Shown one piece after another: positions 1-8,695 of a stretch of 34,038 nucleotides of DNA. Made by a program: the position numbers and the translations under genes. Under the pieces are notes generated by a model. That model searched no databases and was not told the DNA's origin. It worked only from the letters and a program-made list of their open reading frames with translations. This DNA comes from Enhygromyxa salina (lineage in GTDB: Bacteria > Myxococcota_A > Polyangia > Nannocystales > Nannocystaceae), in contig NZ_PVNK01000094.1 in assembly GCF_002994615.1 (NCBI RefSeq), forward strand, positions 1-34,038, given 5' to 3'. Position 1 is the first letter of the stretch. Each line of letters starts with the position of its first letter.

Positions 1-150
1 CCGGGGTGCAATGCATCGTGTCGCCTCGCGCCGGAATTTTCGCCGAGGGCGCGAAGCCAAAACGCCGCTGTACCGGGCGTACTGCAAGTTTTGGCGACAA
101 AGCCCTCGGCGAAAAGGCCAAGCGAGGTGGCGCGAGGCATTGCACCCCGG
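1..150. repeat. Hairpin-forming dispersed repeat, copy 1
   Basis: This is a 150-bp palindromic element. Perfect 14-bp terminal arms lie at 1-14 and 137-150. Nested inside are arms 25-32/129-136 (8 bp), 37-50/102-115 (14 bp) and 56-63/88-95 (8 bp), so one strand can fold into a long interrupted stem with a loop around 64-87. Positions 24-146 match the reverse complement of 33916-34038 at 122 of 123 bases, the one difference being at 128. It contains no open frame of its own that looks coding. It ends 4 bp before the stop codon of the minus-strand gene at 155. It resembles REP/MITE-type non-autonomous repeats; terminator or RNA-stabilising activity is possible but inferred. Confidence 0.9.
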
Positions 151-154
151 GCTG

Positions 155-1732
155 CTAGATGTAGCTCGCCACGACCCGCTCCGCGATCCACTCGGCGATC
201 GCCGAGATCGTCATCACCGGGTGGCTCCCGATCGAGGTCGGCACCACCGAGCCATCGGCGACATACAGCCCTTCATGCCCATGGACCTGCCCGTCGATCC
301 CCACGACCCCCGCATCCGCTGAGCTCGATAGCGCGCAGCCCCCGAGGTTGTGGACCGTCAGGATCCGCCGAAAGAGATCCCAGGTCGCCAAATTACCGAA
401 GGTCCCGCCGTAGCGCTTGGCGAGCTTGGCCATCTCTTGCTGCTGCCGCTCGATCAACCCCCGGTTGTCGCGCTCGTAGTCCCACAGCACGTCGAGCTCG
501 CCGCGGCGCAGGACGATGCGGCCGTCGGCGTTGTCCTGGCCGATCGCAAACACGGTCGTCATCCGCTCGGCCGGCCCCGCGCCCTTGGCCGGCCGCCGCA
601 GCGGCTTGCTGAGCAGGCCCGTCTTCAAGGCCCACGGCAGGAGCTTGGGCAGCCGGTGGTACAGGGGGCCCGAGAGCATCCGCATCAGCGCATTCGGAGG
701 CGGCTGGCCGAGGGAGGCGAGGACCTCCATGACCGGCTGGTTGAAGGTCGGCGTGGCCATGGCGAAGCCGGGCGCGCGATCGAAGCACCACATCACCGAG
801 GTCACGTCGGGCCCGACCCAGGGCTCGAGGTCGCTGGCCGCGTTTTGGATGTTGCCGAGGAAGTCGCCGTTGGCCGAGTAGCCGCGGCCGAGGCGGGGCG
901 AGAGCTTGGGCAGGGTCTTGGCCACGTCGCGGCTGCGCAGGAGCAGCTCGTTGGTGCCGAGGGTCCCGGCCGCGACGATCACCCGCCTGCCCGTGACCAC
1001 GCCGGCCTCGCCGGAGCTCGTGTCTTCGTAGTGCACGTCCCACCCGCCGCCCGCGCCCCGGGTCGGGGCGACGTGGCTGACGTTGCGCCCGGTAGCGAGC
1101 TGCGCGCCGCGGGCCTGGGCCTTGGCGAGGTAGGTGAAGTCGAGGGTGTTCTTGGATCCGTAGGTGCACCCGAATTCGCACTCGGCGCATAGCTGGCACG
1201 GTTGGCGGCCCTCGCCGGCCCCGTGGATCTGCTTCCAGCTCACGGCCTGGGGCGTGTCGAAGCTCGGGCGGCCCATCGCCTCGGCCGCGACGTGGAAGGC
1301 GTCGCGCTTGGGCAGGCGCAGCTTTTCGGGCACGGTCTTCACGCCGAGCTCGTCGCTGACCTTGCTGTAGTAGGTGTCGAGGGTGTCGAGGTTGAAGGCG
1401 TCGGGCCAGCGCGGATCCTCGAAGATCCGGGCCTGCGGTCGGTAGTGGATGCTGGCGTAGATCAGCGAGCCGCCGCCGACGCCCGCGGCGGTGACCGAGG
1501 CGACCCCCGACATGAAGCGCAGCTCGTACAGCCCCTGCGAGCGGCGCTTGTCGGGGTAGCGCCACAACAGCTTGTCGACGTCCCTGACGTCGCGGGGGAA
1601 GTCCTTGGGCGCGTAGCGACGGCCGCGCTCGAGCACGAGGACCGAGCGCCCGGCCTCGGCGAGGCGCAGGGCGTTGATCGAGCCGCCGAAGCCCGAGCCG
1701 ATGATGACCGCGTCGTAGGTGGAGTCGGCCAT
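155..1732 (-). CDS. GMC-family FAD-dependent oxidoreductase (cholesterol-oxidase-like) with inserted four-Cys motif
   Basis: A 525-residue flavoprotein of the glucose-methanol-choline family, expected to oxidise an alcohol or sterol-like substrate. The N-terminal dinucleotide fold is at residues 8-36 (GSGFGG at 12-17, acidic end of strand 2 at E35). The C-terminal GMC domain has HNLGG (H461) and a G-L-Y-V-A-D-G-S segment followed by S-H-P (H504), where most relatives have Asn. Residues C179, C182, C185 and C189 form CxxCxxCxxxC, an arrangement that could hold an Fe-S cluster. No signal peptide is seen. The ATG overlaps the stop of the upstream GMC-hydrolase gene by one base (TAATG), so the two are probably translationally coupled. 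The substrate cannot be told from sequence. Confidence 0.9.
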   Translation of the reverse strand: MADSTYDAVIIGSGFGGSINALRLAEAGRSVLVLERGRRYAPKDFPRDVRDVDKLLWRYPDKRRSQGLYELRFMSGVASVTAAGVGGGSLIYASIHYRPQARIFEDPRWPDAFNLDTLDTYYSKVSDELGVKTVPEKLRLPKRDAFHVAAEAMGRPSFDTPQAVSWKQIHGAGEGRQPCQLCAECEFGCTYGSKNTLDFTYLAKAQARGAQLATGRNVSHVAPTRGAGGGWDVHYEDTSSGEAGVVTGRRVIVAAGTLGTNELLLRSRDVAKTLPKLSPRLGRGYSANGDFLGNIQNAASDLEPWVGPDVTSVMWCFDRAPGFAMATPTFNQPVMEVLASLGQPPPNALMRMLSGPLYHRLPKLLPWALKTGLLSKPLRRPAKGAGPAERMTTVFAIGQDNADGRIVLRRGELDVLWDYERDNRGLIERQQQEMAKLAKRYGGTFGNLATWDLFRRILTVHNLGGCALSSSADAGVVGIDGQVHGHEGLYVADGSVVPTSIGSHPVMTISAIAEWIAERVVASYI

Positions 1733-4700
1733 TAGAGGTTGCGCTCGAGGTGGTCGAGGATGTGGGGGTAGACCTCGGTCGCGGCCCGCTCACCAAAGAT
1801 GCAGTCGATGTGGCCGAAGTTGGGGATCTCCACGTACGAGTAGAGCTCGGGGTCGTTGTGCTCGCGCAGCCACGCGTAGGTCTTTTTGGTCCCGGCCGGC
1901 AAAAAGCACGCGTTCTCGGCCCCGTGGATGATGCGCAGCGGGATAGCGAGGCGCTCGGGGTGGGGCAGGTAGACGTCGCTGCCCGCGGCGTCGACGAGCT
2001 GCTTGGCCCGGACCATGCGCGCGAGGTGATCGAAGGCCGCGACGCTCGCAACCCCGAACAGCTCGTGGAGGGTCTCGTGGGTCGCGACGGCGAGCTGATC
2101 GTGCTCGTAGAGCAGCGAGTACATGAACGAGATCCGGTGGCAGCTCGCGCTGGCGCAGCGCTCGTCGTCGTCGACCGGGTACAGGTCCAGGGCCCGGTCG
2201 TAGAGCTTCTCGTACCAGCGGGCGTCGCGGTCGGTGGCGGCGGTCAGCGTGTCGACGCCGAGGGCCGCGAGCGCGGTCGGGAGGTGGAGGCCGGACTTGA
2301 GCTTGACCAGCGGCGCGCTCTCGACGTGGGCGGCGGTCTGCGAGGCCACGGCCGCGCGCACGCCCGTCAGCGCGCCGGACAGCATCGACATGAAGAACGC
2401 CGTCGACCCGAAGCAGTGCACGACCATCTGCACGCTCGTTGCCCCGGTCAGGCGCCGGACCTCGGCGACCGCCTCGGGGTAGTCGATCGCGGCCACGGTG
2501 TCGGCGCTCGCCGGGTCCGCGGACGCGGCCAGCTCGATGCTCGCGCGGTAGTCGAGCAGCCACAGGTCGTAGCCGTGGGCGAAGAGGTACTCGACGAGGT
2601 TGGTGTCGATCGTGTCGACGGTGAAGATCCGGCTCGAGACGCCGAGCCCGTGGCACAGGATCACCGGGCCCTTGTCGCCGCCGCGGTAGCGCGTGAGGCA
2701 CAGCTGCACGCCGTCGCTGGTGAACATGTAGTGGAGCTCGGGCGCGTCCGTGCGCAGCGGTCGACGCTTGCGCGGCGGGGCCTCGGGGTTGAAGACTGAG
2801 GGCCCGGCGAAGACATCGGCGTAGGTGTCGAACAGCGAGCCCGCGAAGAAGCGGCCGAAGCGGGTCACGGCCTCGAGCCGCTCGACCCGGGACTGGGTCC
2901 CGGTCGCCTCCATGGTGCTCAGCTGCCGGGCGAAGTCGGCCAGCGCGATGTGCAGGAGCCCCCGGGCCACGAGCGCGCCGTCTTGGTCGTGGACATCGAC
3001 GAAGAGCGTGGTCGTGTCGCGCCACAGATCGAGGCCGCGATCGTCGTGGACGTACTTGACCCCGCGAAAGGACCAGCAGCGGCCGTCGTCGGCCGTCAGC
3101 GTCATCGCGTAGATCATGTTGGTCGTGTCGAGCTGCTCGGGGTCGGCGGACAGGAGCGAGAAGCGGCCGCCCGAGACCTGCAGCGGCTCGGGCGCGAGCG
3201 CGGGCGCGTCGACGGTCCCGTCGAGGGTCATCGGCTTGGCTGGATCGTCGAGGGTCGCGTCGAGGTCGTCGGTGCTCAGGGTCAGCACGAAGCTCAGGCT
3301 CGTGCCCGCGTCCTCGCCGGCCGCGTAGGCGCGCTCGTGGGGCTGCTCGGGGTCGACGAGCGAGACGAAGCCGGCCATGCGCTCGGTGAAGCGGACGCCG
3401 ACGCCGGGGGGCTCGGGCGGCTCGCGCGGGGGCACGGGTCGGTGATCGAGATCGTAGTTGATCGTCCACCCGTGATCGGCGGCGAGCAGCGCGACGCTGC
3501 GCTCGGCGACGGCCGAGATCGTCAGCAGCGGGTTGACCCCGATCGGCATCGGGATCACCGAGCCGTCGGCGACGTAGAGGCCCTCGTGGACGGCGGCGCC
3601 CGCGGTCCCCCGAAACACCTGGCCCTTGTGGTTGGTCACGCCGACGCTGGCGTCCTCGGCCATCGCGCAGCCGCCGAGGGGGTGGACGGTGACGAGGCAG
3701 GACTCGAAGTGGTTGCTCCACGTTGGGTTGGGCACGAAGGTCCCGCCGAGCGCGGCGGTGGCCGCGAGGATGCGGGCGTTGAGGGCCTCGATGACCGGCT
3801 CGCGCTCGGCCCGGGGCCAGTCGATGCGCAGGCGCCCGCGCTCGTCGAGGTGGAGCTTGCCCGCGCCGCTGTCGAGGGCCATGCCGAGGTAGGTCTGGGT
3901 GTTGGCCACGGCCCCGTGGCGGGCGCCGCCGGGCAGTCGGCTGCGGAGCGCGCGGTGGCGCTCGGACAGGTAGTCGATCGCGCCGCCGTCGGTGTCTTCG
4001 CCCCACGCCTCGGACGCGCCGTCGAGGGCCCGGGCATAGATCGCGTCGATCGCCCCGGGCAGCGCGGCGTCCTCGATCACGAAGTGCTCGGCCAGGGGTC
4101 GCGCGGCGGTGCGGCCATCGATCGCGCAGGTGATCGTCGGCCCGACCGGGGCCCGGGGATCGGGCCCGCGCGCCCCGGCTCCGACGCCGTTGATCCGGTG
4201 ATCGGTGTTGTAGCCGAAGCCGAGCACGTCGGCGTTGCCGCTGAAGCCCTCGCCGAGGCAGGCGGAGGTGCTCAGGCCGTGGGCCCGCGAGCGCAGCAGG
4301 ATCTGCGTCGAGCCGAGGGTGCCCGCGGCCAGGATCACGATCTCGGCGAGCACGACCCGCTCGGCGTCGGCCTCGAACGCGCAGCCCTTGGCGACGGGCG
4401 TGTAGTGGACCGCCCACAGCCCGTCGTCGCGGGCCTCGACCCGCTCGACCTCGATCTCCGTGAAGATCTCGGCGCCGTGGTTCCAGGCGTCGGGCAGGTA
4501 GGTCATGGCGACCGTGTTCTTTGCCCCGTAGTTGCAGCCGCTGACACAGTCGCCGCACAGGGTGCACTTTGACTGCTCGACGCCAAAGGCATTGACCCGA
4601 TCCTCGAAGCTCACGTTGATCGGGACCCGCTCAAAGCGCTCGCCCATCGCCTCGGCCGAGCGGCGGTGGGCTTCGAGCTTCGGCAGCTTCGGCCAGTCGC

Positions 4701-5160
4701 CCGGGTAGGGCTTGGGATCGAGGACCTCGCGGGCGCGGCGGTAGCCGTCGCGCAGGGGCCCGTCGAGGTCGGTAACCAGCGCTCGCGGCCAGCGGGGATC
4801 TTCGAACACCTTGGGATCGGCCTCGAGCGCGACGTTGGCGTTGATCAGCGAGGTGCCCCCGAGCCCGCAGCCGCGCAGGACGTTGAACTCTTTTTCGATG
4901 TGCCAGTCGAGCAGGGCGAGGCGCGAGCCGATCCGGCCCTTGGCGAGGCCGGGGATCTCTGCCTGCGAGCTCCGGCTGGCCTCGAGCTCGTTGTCGGGGA
5001 ACTCGCCCGGTTGGAACTCTCGGCCACGCTCGAGCACGCAGACCTCGCGGCCGGCTCGCGCGAGCCGGGACGCCGCGATCCCGCCACCGTAGCCGCTGCC
5101 GACCACGACGATCGGGTATTTTGGCTTCAGCGCGCTGAGCTTCGACGCGAGTCGGGGCAT
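1732..5160 (-). CDS. GMC oxidoreductase fused to an alpha/beta-hydrolase
   Basis: A 1142-residue two-enzyme fusion. Residues 15-560 are a GMC oxidoreductase: FAD motif G21-x-G-x-G-G, a CxxCxxCxxxC motif (C199, C202, C205, C209), HPLGG with H493, and N543 in the G-V-N-P segment. Residues about 586-790 are a beta-rich connecting region I do not recognise. Residues about 805-1142 are an alpha/beta-hydrolase: oxyanion motif HGLG (837-840), nucleophile elbow V-H-C-F-G-S with C916 where Ser is usual, and candidate catalytic His H1117 in FGHID. Such fusions are known in sterol-oxidase-like families. It is the first gene of a two-gene unit with the GMC paralogue downstream. A pathway in which an ester or lactone is cleaved and an alcohol oxidised is inferred only. 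Confidence 0.9.
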   Translation of the reverse strand: MPRLASKLSALKPKYPIVVVGSGYGGGIAASRLARAGREVCVLERGREFQPGEFPDNELEASRSSQAEIPGLAKGRIGSRLALLDWHIEKEFNVLRGCGLGGTSLINANVALEADPKVFEDPRWPRALVTDLDGPLRDGYRRAREVLDPKPYPGDWPKLPKLEAHRRSAEAMGERFERVPINVSFEDRVNAFGVEQSKCTLCGDCVSGCNYGAKNTVAMTYLPDAWNHGAEIFTEIEVERVEARDDGLWAVHYTPVAKGCAFEADAERVVLAEIVILAAGTLGSTQILLRSRAHGLSTSACLGEGFSGNADVLGFGYNTDHRINGVGAGARGPDPRAPVGPTITCAIDGRTAARPLAEHFVIEDAALPGAIDAIYARALDGASEAWGEDTDGGAIDYLSERHRALRSRLPGGARHGAVANTQTYLGMALDSGAGKLHLDERGRLRIDWPRAEREPVIEALNARILAATAALGGTFVPNPTWSNHFESCLVTVHPLGGCAMAEDASVGVTNHKGQVFRGTAGAAVHEGLYVADGSVIPMPIGVNPLLTISAVAERSVALLAADHGWTINYDLDHRPVPPREPPEPPGVGVRFTERMAGFVSLVDPEQPHERAYAAGEDAGTSLSFVLTLSTDDLDATLDDPAKPMTLDGTVDAPALAPEPLQVSGGRFSLLSADPEQLDTTNMIYAMTLTADDGRCWSFRGVKYVHDDRGLDLWRDTTTLFVDVHDQDGALVARGLLHIALADFARQLSTMEATGTQSRVERLEAVTRFGRFFAGSLFDTYADVFAGPSVFNPEAPPRKRRPLRTDAPELHYMFTSDGVQLCLTRYRGGDKGPVILCHGLGVSSRIFTVDTIDTNLVEYLFAHGYDLWLLDYRASIELAASADPASADTVAAIDYPEAVAEVRRLTGATSVQMVVHCFGSTAFFMSMLSGALTGVRAAVASQTAAHVESAPLVKLKSGLHLPTALAALGVDTLTAATDRDARWYEKLYDRALDLYPVDDDERCASASCHRISFMYSLLYEHDQLAVATHETLHELFGVASVAAFDHLARMVRAKQLVDAAGSDVYLPHPERLAIPLRIIHGAENACFLPAGTKKTYAWLREHNDPELYSYVEIPNFGHIDCIFGERAATEVYPHILDHLERNL

Positions 5161-5370
5161 GATCGTGGCCAGGGTATCAGCATTCTGATCTGCGCGAGTG
5201 TCCCGTCGGGCGGGCGCGACGGGCGCGGGCGGCGTCGCGTTGGGCTCGCGGCGCCGATCACCGCAAACATGGCATCCGCATGCTCAGGGGCACCAATGGC
5301 GCCGTCACGGCGAGCATGTCTACTTAAGCACGAGGGCCCGACACCTGGTCGGTGAAAAGAGAGCAAAGCA
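5161..5370. promoter_or_regulatory. Divergent promoter region between GMC operon and lectin gene
   Basis: This 210-bp gap separates two divergent genes, so it should hold both promoters. A perfect inverted repeat ATCAG-CATT-CTGAT lies at 5176-5189, 16-29 bases upstream of the GMC-hydrolase start codon, where a repressor site could sit. A purine-rich stretch (AAGAGAG, 5356-5362) precedes the lectin ATG at 5371 and may be its ribosome-binding site. No confident -35/-10 pair is recognised. Confidence 0.45.
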
Positions 5371-5787
5371 ATGGTAAATAGTGTCTTCACGGTCAAAGCA
5401 AAGGCAAATAGCATCACCGGCGGCAAGGGACTCAACACCGGAATCACCGTTGGGCCCGGCCAGCTCCTGGTCGTCAGCGCCGATCCCAACGACCAATGGA
5501 GCGCGGGCTCGGGGCCGCGAAGGTCAAACGCCAACGGGCTCGGAAACCCGCTCGGGCAAAATTTTGGGCTCCACACCCACGCCGGAGGTCAGTCCTTCCT
5601 GTTTGGCGCGCTCGTCGGCAGTCTCGACGGTGGCGAGACCTTCTTCGGCGTCGGCACCTACCTCGTGATGACCGTGCTGACCAAGGGCGAGCTCAGCCTT
5701 TATTACTGGGACTCCAACAACCACGACAATTCGGATCAGATCCGGGTCGTCGTCAACATGTACGGCGGCCCGACCAACGTCCAGTAG
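5371..5787 (+). CDS. LecA (PA-IL)-like galactose-binding lectin domain protein
   Basis: A 138-residue single-domain protein resembling the Pseudomonas PA-IL (LecA) calcium-dependent galactophilic lectin (121 residues). Shared features are the early beta strands, a W43 near the site, the G-A-L-V-G-S-L-D-G-G segment (79-88, matching G-A-L-V-x-x-I-G in LecA), and a C-terminal Ca-loop-like run W-D-S-N-N-H-D-N-S-D (113-122) followed by alternating hydrophobics. That run offers D114, D119 and N120 as candidate Ca/sugar ligands, with a loop about two residues shorter than in LecA. There is no signal peptide, as in LecA itself. It stands alone, divergent from the GMC operon. Membership is by pattern recognition; sugar specificity is not deducible. 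Confidence 0.75.
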   Translation: MVNSVFTVKAKANSITGGKGLNTGITVGPGQLLVVSADPNDQWSAGSGPRRSNANGLGNPLGQNFGLHTHAGGQSFLFGALVGSLDGGETFFGVGTYLVMTVLTKGELSLYYWDSNNHDNSDQIRVVVNMYGGPTNVQ

Positions 5788-5802
5788 TCGCTGCGACCCG
5801 GC

Positions 5803-8286
5803 TCAGGCCTTGACCCGGGTCATCGTTGGGTCGTAGAGCGGCGCCAACGAGGCCCGGGCCGGGTAGCGGCGGTCGGCGATCTCGACCTCCCAGGTGCCCG
5901 CGTCGAGGAAGGCCTGGTCGATCGGGACCTCGGCCTCGATCATCGCCAGACCGACGGCGCCGCCGAGGGTGTGGCCGTAGGACGCCGCGCGGATGTAGCC
6001 GAGGACCACGCCGTCGCGCAGGACCAGCTCGGCGTGGAACATCATCGGCTCGGGATCTTCGACGAGGATCTGGACGAGCTGCTTGCGCAGCGGGCCCTGC
6101 TGCTTTTGAGCGAGCACGGCGTCGCGGCCGATGAACCCGCCCTTTTTCTTCAGCCGGACCGCGAACCCGAGCCCGGCCTCGAGGACCGTGTCGGTGTTGT
6201 CGATGTCGTGGCCGTAGTCGCGGTAGGCCTTCTCCATCCGCAAGCTCGCGAGGGCCTTGAGCCCGGCGTGGCGCAGGCCCAGGGGCTCGCCAGCCGCGAC
6301 CACGCGGTCGTAGACGTGGGTCGCCTGCTCGGTCGGGATGTAGAGCTCGTAGCCGAGCTCGCCGAGGTAGGTGATGCGCACGCAGATGACCCGAGCGTAG
6401 CCGATGTCGATCTCGGCCACGCTGCGGAAGGGGAACCCGGCGTTGGACATGTCGCGCGAGGTCACCGCTGAGAGCAGCTCGCGCGAGCGCGGGCCCTGGA
6501 CGTTGAGCTGGGCGTAGCCCGAGGTCACGTCGGTCACGAACACGTGGGCGTCGGCGGCGATGTGACGGCGCATCCAGGTCTCGACGTGGCGGTGGGCGGT
6601 GTCCGAGGCCACGACCATGAAGCGCTCGTCGTCGAACTTGATCACGGTCAGGTCGGCCTCGAGCTTGCCGTCTTCGTTGAGCCACTGGGTGTAGGTGATG
6701 CGCCCGGGCTTGGCGGCGACTCGGTTGGCGCTGAGGGTCTCGAGCAGGCGCGCGGCGTCGCGGCCCTGGACCAAGAACTTGGCCATGAACGACATGTCCA
6801 TGATGACCACGCCCTCACGCGCGGCGCGGTGCTCGGCCGCCCAGTGGGGGAACCAGGCTTGGCGGCCCCACGACAGCGGGCCGGGGTCGGGCGGGACGAG
6901 CTGGCCGTCGGGCTGACGGTCGACTTGGGGCGCGTACCAGTCGGCGCCCTCCCAGCCCGAGACGTCGCGGAAGTAGGCGCCGCGCGCGGCCAGGCGATCG
7001 TGAAAGGCCGAGGTCTTGGCCCCGCGCGCGGTCAGCAGCGAGCGGGTCGGGTAGTGGCAGCGATAGACCATGCCCAGCGACTCGACGGTCCGCGTGGCCC
7101 GGTACTCGGGGTTGCTCTGGTAGCGGTGGAGGCGGTCGATGTTCATGTAGGTGACGTCGACGTCGGGCCGCCCGGTCAGGATCCAGTGGGCGAGCACGCG
7201 GCCGAGGCCGCCGCCGGTCAGGATCCCGATCGAGTTGAGGCCCGCGGCGACGAAGTAGTTCTTGAGCTCCGGGGCCTCGCCGACGACCGGCGCGAGGTCC
7301 GGGGTGAAGCTCTCGGGCCCGCAAAAGAACAGCTTGACCCCGGTGTCGACGGACACGGGCACCCGGCTCATGGCCTGCTCGAGGTAGGGGCCCATGCGAT
7401 CCCAGTCGGGCGGCAGGGTCCCGAACGAGAAGTCTTCGGGCACGCCCTCGACCTTCCACGGCGCGCAGACCGGCTCGAACAGGCCGATCATCAGGCCGCC
7501 GCCCTCCTCGCGGAAGTAGCCGTAGGACCCGGGATCTTCGAGCACGGGCCACTGCGAGGACAGCCCGGGGATCGTGTCGGTGATCAGATAGTAGTGCTCG
7601 GCCGACTGCAGCGGCGCGTTGACCCCGGCGCGCGCGGCCAGCTGCCGGGCCCACATGCCCGCGCAGTTGACGACGACCTCGGCCTCGATGTGACCGTAGG
7701 CCGTGTCGACGCCGGTCACGGCGCCGCGGCGCGTCGTCACGCCGGTCACGGGCACGCCCTCGATGACCCGCGCGCCCTGCATCCGCGCGCCCTTGGCCAG
7801 GGCCATGGTCACGTCGACTGGGTTCACGCGCCCGTCCTCTTTGACGTAGAAGCCGGCGAGGATGTCGTCGGTCCGGGCGAGGGGGAACAGCTCCTTGACC
7901 TCGCGCGCAGAGATTTCGTGGACGTCGACGCCGCAGTGACGGTTGAAGGCCGACACGCGCCGATACTCCTCGAGCCGATCGCGATCGGCGGCGACCTCGA
8001 TGAAGCCGATCGGCGCGAAGCCCGTACTCTGACCGGTCTCGGCCTCGAGCCGCGAATAAAGATCGCGGGTGTACAGGCGCATCTCGGTCGAGGTCTCGGA
8101 CGTGGATCCAAAGCAGACCATGAGCCCGGCCGCGTGCCAGGTCGTGCCCGAGGTCAGGCGGTCGCGCTCGAGCACGACGACGTCTTTCTCGCCCATGTGC
8201 GCGAGGTGATAGGCGACGGAGCAGCCGATGATCCCGCCGCCGATCACGACGACGCGGGCGCGCTGGGGCAGGTCTGGCGGCGACAT
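5803..8286 (-). CDS. Sarcosine/dimethylglycine dehydrogenase-like FAD enzyme with aminomethyltransferase domain
   Basis: An 827-residue protein with the DMGDH/SARDH architecture. The N-terminal DAO-type FAD domain has GGGIIG at 16-21, and T-W-H-A-A-G has H51 at the position where relatives attach FAD covalently. A GcvT-like folate-binding half begins near residue 480 and runs to the end. The family demethylates N-methylglycines, passing the one-carbon unit to tetrahydrofolate. The length matches mitochondrial DMGDH (about 860 with its presequence). I chose ATG at 8286; a GTG six codons upstream (8304) is possible, and neither has a clear Shine-Dalgarno. It is divergent from the ferredoxin gene, which could be its electron acceptor (inference). 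The exact methylamine substrate is uncertain. Confidence 0.9.
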   Translation of the reverse strand: MSPPDLPQRARVVVIGGGIIGCSVAYHLAHMGEKDVVVLERDRLTSGTTWHAAGLMVCFGSTSETSTEMRLYTRDLYSRLEAETGQSTGFAPIGFIEVAADRDRLEEYRRVSAFNRHCGVDVHEISAREVKELFPLARTDDILAGFYVKEDGRVNPVDVTMALAKGARMQGARVIEGVPVTGVTTRRGAVTGVDTAYGHIEAEVVVNCAGMWARQLAARAGVNAPLQSAEHYYLITDTIPGLSSQWPVLEDPGSYGYFREEGGGLMIGLFEPVCAPWKVEGVPEDFSFGTLPPDWDRMGPYLEQAMSRVPVSVDTGVKLFFCGPESFTPDLAPVVGEAPELKNYFVAAGLNSIGILTGGGLGRVLAHWILTGRPDVDVTYMNIDRLHRYQSNPEYRATRTVESLGMVYRCHYPTRSLLTARGAKTSAFHDRLAARGAYFRDVSGWEGADWYAPQVDRQPDGQLVPPDPGPLSWGRQAWFPHWAAEHRAAREGVVIMDMSFMAKFLVQGRDAARLLETLSANRVAAKPGRITYTQWLNEDGKLEADLTVIKFDDERFMVVASDTAHRHVETWMRRHIAADAHVFVTDVTSGYAQLNVQGPRSRELLSAVTSRDMSNAGFPFRSVAEIDIGYARVICVRITYLGELGYELYIPTEQATHVYDRVVAAGEPLGLRHAGLKALASLRMEKAYRDYGHDIDNTDTVLEAGLGFAVRLKKKGGFIGRDAVLAQKQQGPLRKQLVQILVEDPEPMMFHAELVLRDGVVLGYIRAASYGHTLGGAVGLAMIEAEVPIDQAFLDAGTWEVEIADRRYPARASLAPLYDPTMTRVKA

Positions 8287-8335
8287 GAATCTCGCATGTA
8301 ACACGCGGGCGGTGGGCCGTCACCGGCGGGCAGCA

Positions 8336-8345
8336 CACAATTGTG
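8336..8345. promoter_or_regulatory. Perfect 10-bp palindrome in divergent intergenic region
   Basis: CACAATTGTG is a perfect palindrome. It lies between the divergent starts of the DMGDH-like gene (8286) and the ferredoxin gene (8366), in a small AT-rich island. It is a candidate operator for one or both genes; no regulator is identified. Confidence 0.35.
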
Positions 8346-8365
8346 GTGGTAGACTGCCCCCCGCC

Positions 8366-8677
8366 ATGACCTTCGTCGTCACGTCCAATTGTGAGCGCTG
8401 CAGGTTCACCGACTGCGTCGAAGTCTGCCCCGTCGACTGCTTTCATGGCGATCAGACCATGCTCTACATCGATCCCGAGGAGTGCATCGATTGCGGCGCG
8501 TGCGTCCCCGAGTGCCCGGTCGAGGCGATCTACGACGAGTCCGAGCTGCCCGAGGAGCTGTTCCCGTGGCAATCGATCAACGCCAAGCGGGCCGCGTCGC
8601 TGCCGGTGATCATGGAGAAGGGCGAGCCCTACCCCGGGGCCGAGCAGCGCAAGAAAGAGCTGGGCTTCTCGACCTGA
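8366..8677 (+). CDS. fdxA: 7Fe ferredoxin ([3Fe-4S][4Fe-4S], FdxA type)
   Basis: A 103-residue low-potential electron carrier of the Azotobacter ferredoxin I family. By family precedent C9, C17 and C50 hold the [3Fe-4S] cluster and C21, C40, C43 and C46 the [4Fe-4S] cluster; C12 and C25 are the extra cysteines typical of the family. The C-terminal tail ends in a Lys-rich, Gly-Phe segment usual for FdxA. The frame is open upstream to 8228, but homologues begin at the M-T-F-V-V-T start, so ATG 8366 is used; the longer form would add unrelated residues. The gene is divergent from a flavin dehydrogenase and converges on the lysyl-oxidase gene. Confidence 0.95.
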   Translation: MTFVVTSNCERCRFTDCVEVCPVDCFHGDQTMLYIDPEECIDCGACVPECPVEAIYDESELPEELFPWQSINAKRAASLPVIMEKGEPYPGAEQRKKELGFST

Positions 8678-8695
8678 ATCATCCGGAGCTGGCGC

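Noticed and set aside
91..612. Open frames starting with the same residues at both window ends (also 33729-33971 minus)
   Set aside because: The shared start is only the repeat element read in frame; the remainders are unrelated shadows of the neighbouring genes.
1790..4567. Very long open frame antisense-phase to the GMC-hydrolase gene
   Set aside because: Its product is Arg/Pro/Ala-rich with no domain, the usual shadow of a GC-rich gene; the same-strand GMC-hydrolase frame has clear motifs.
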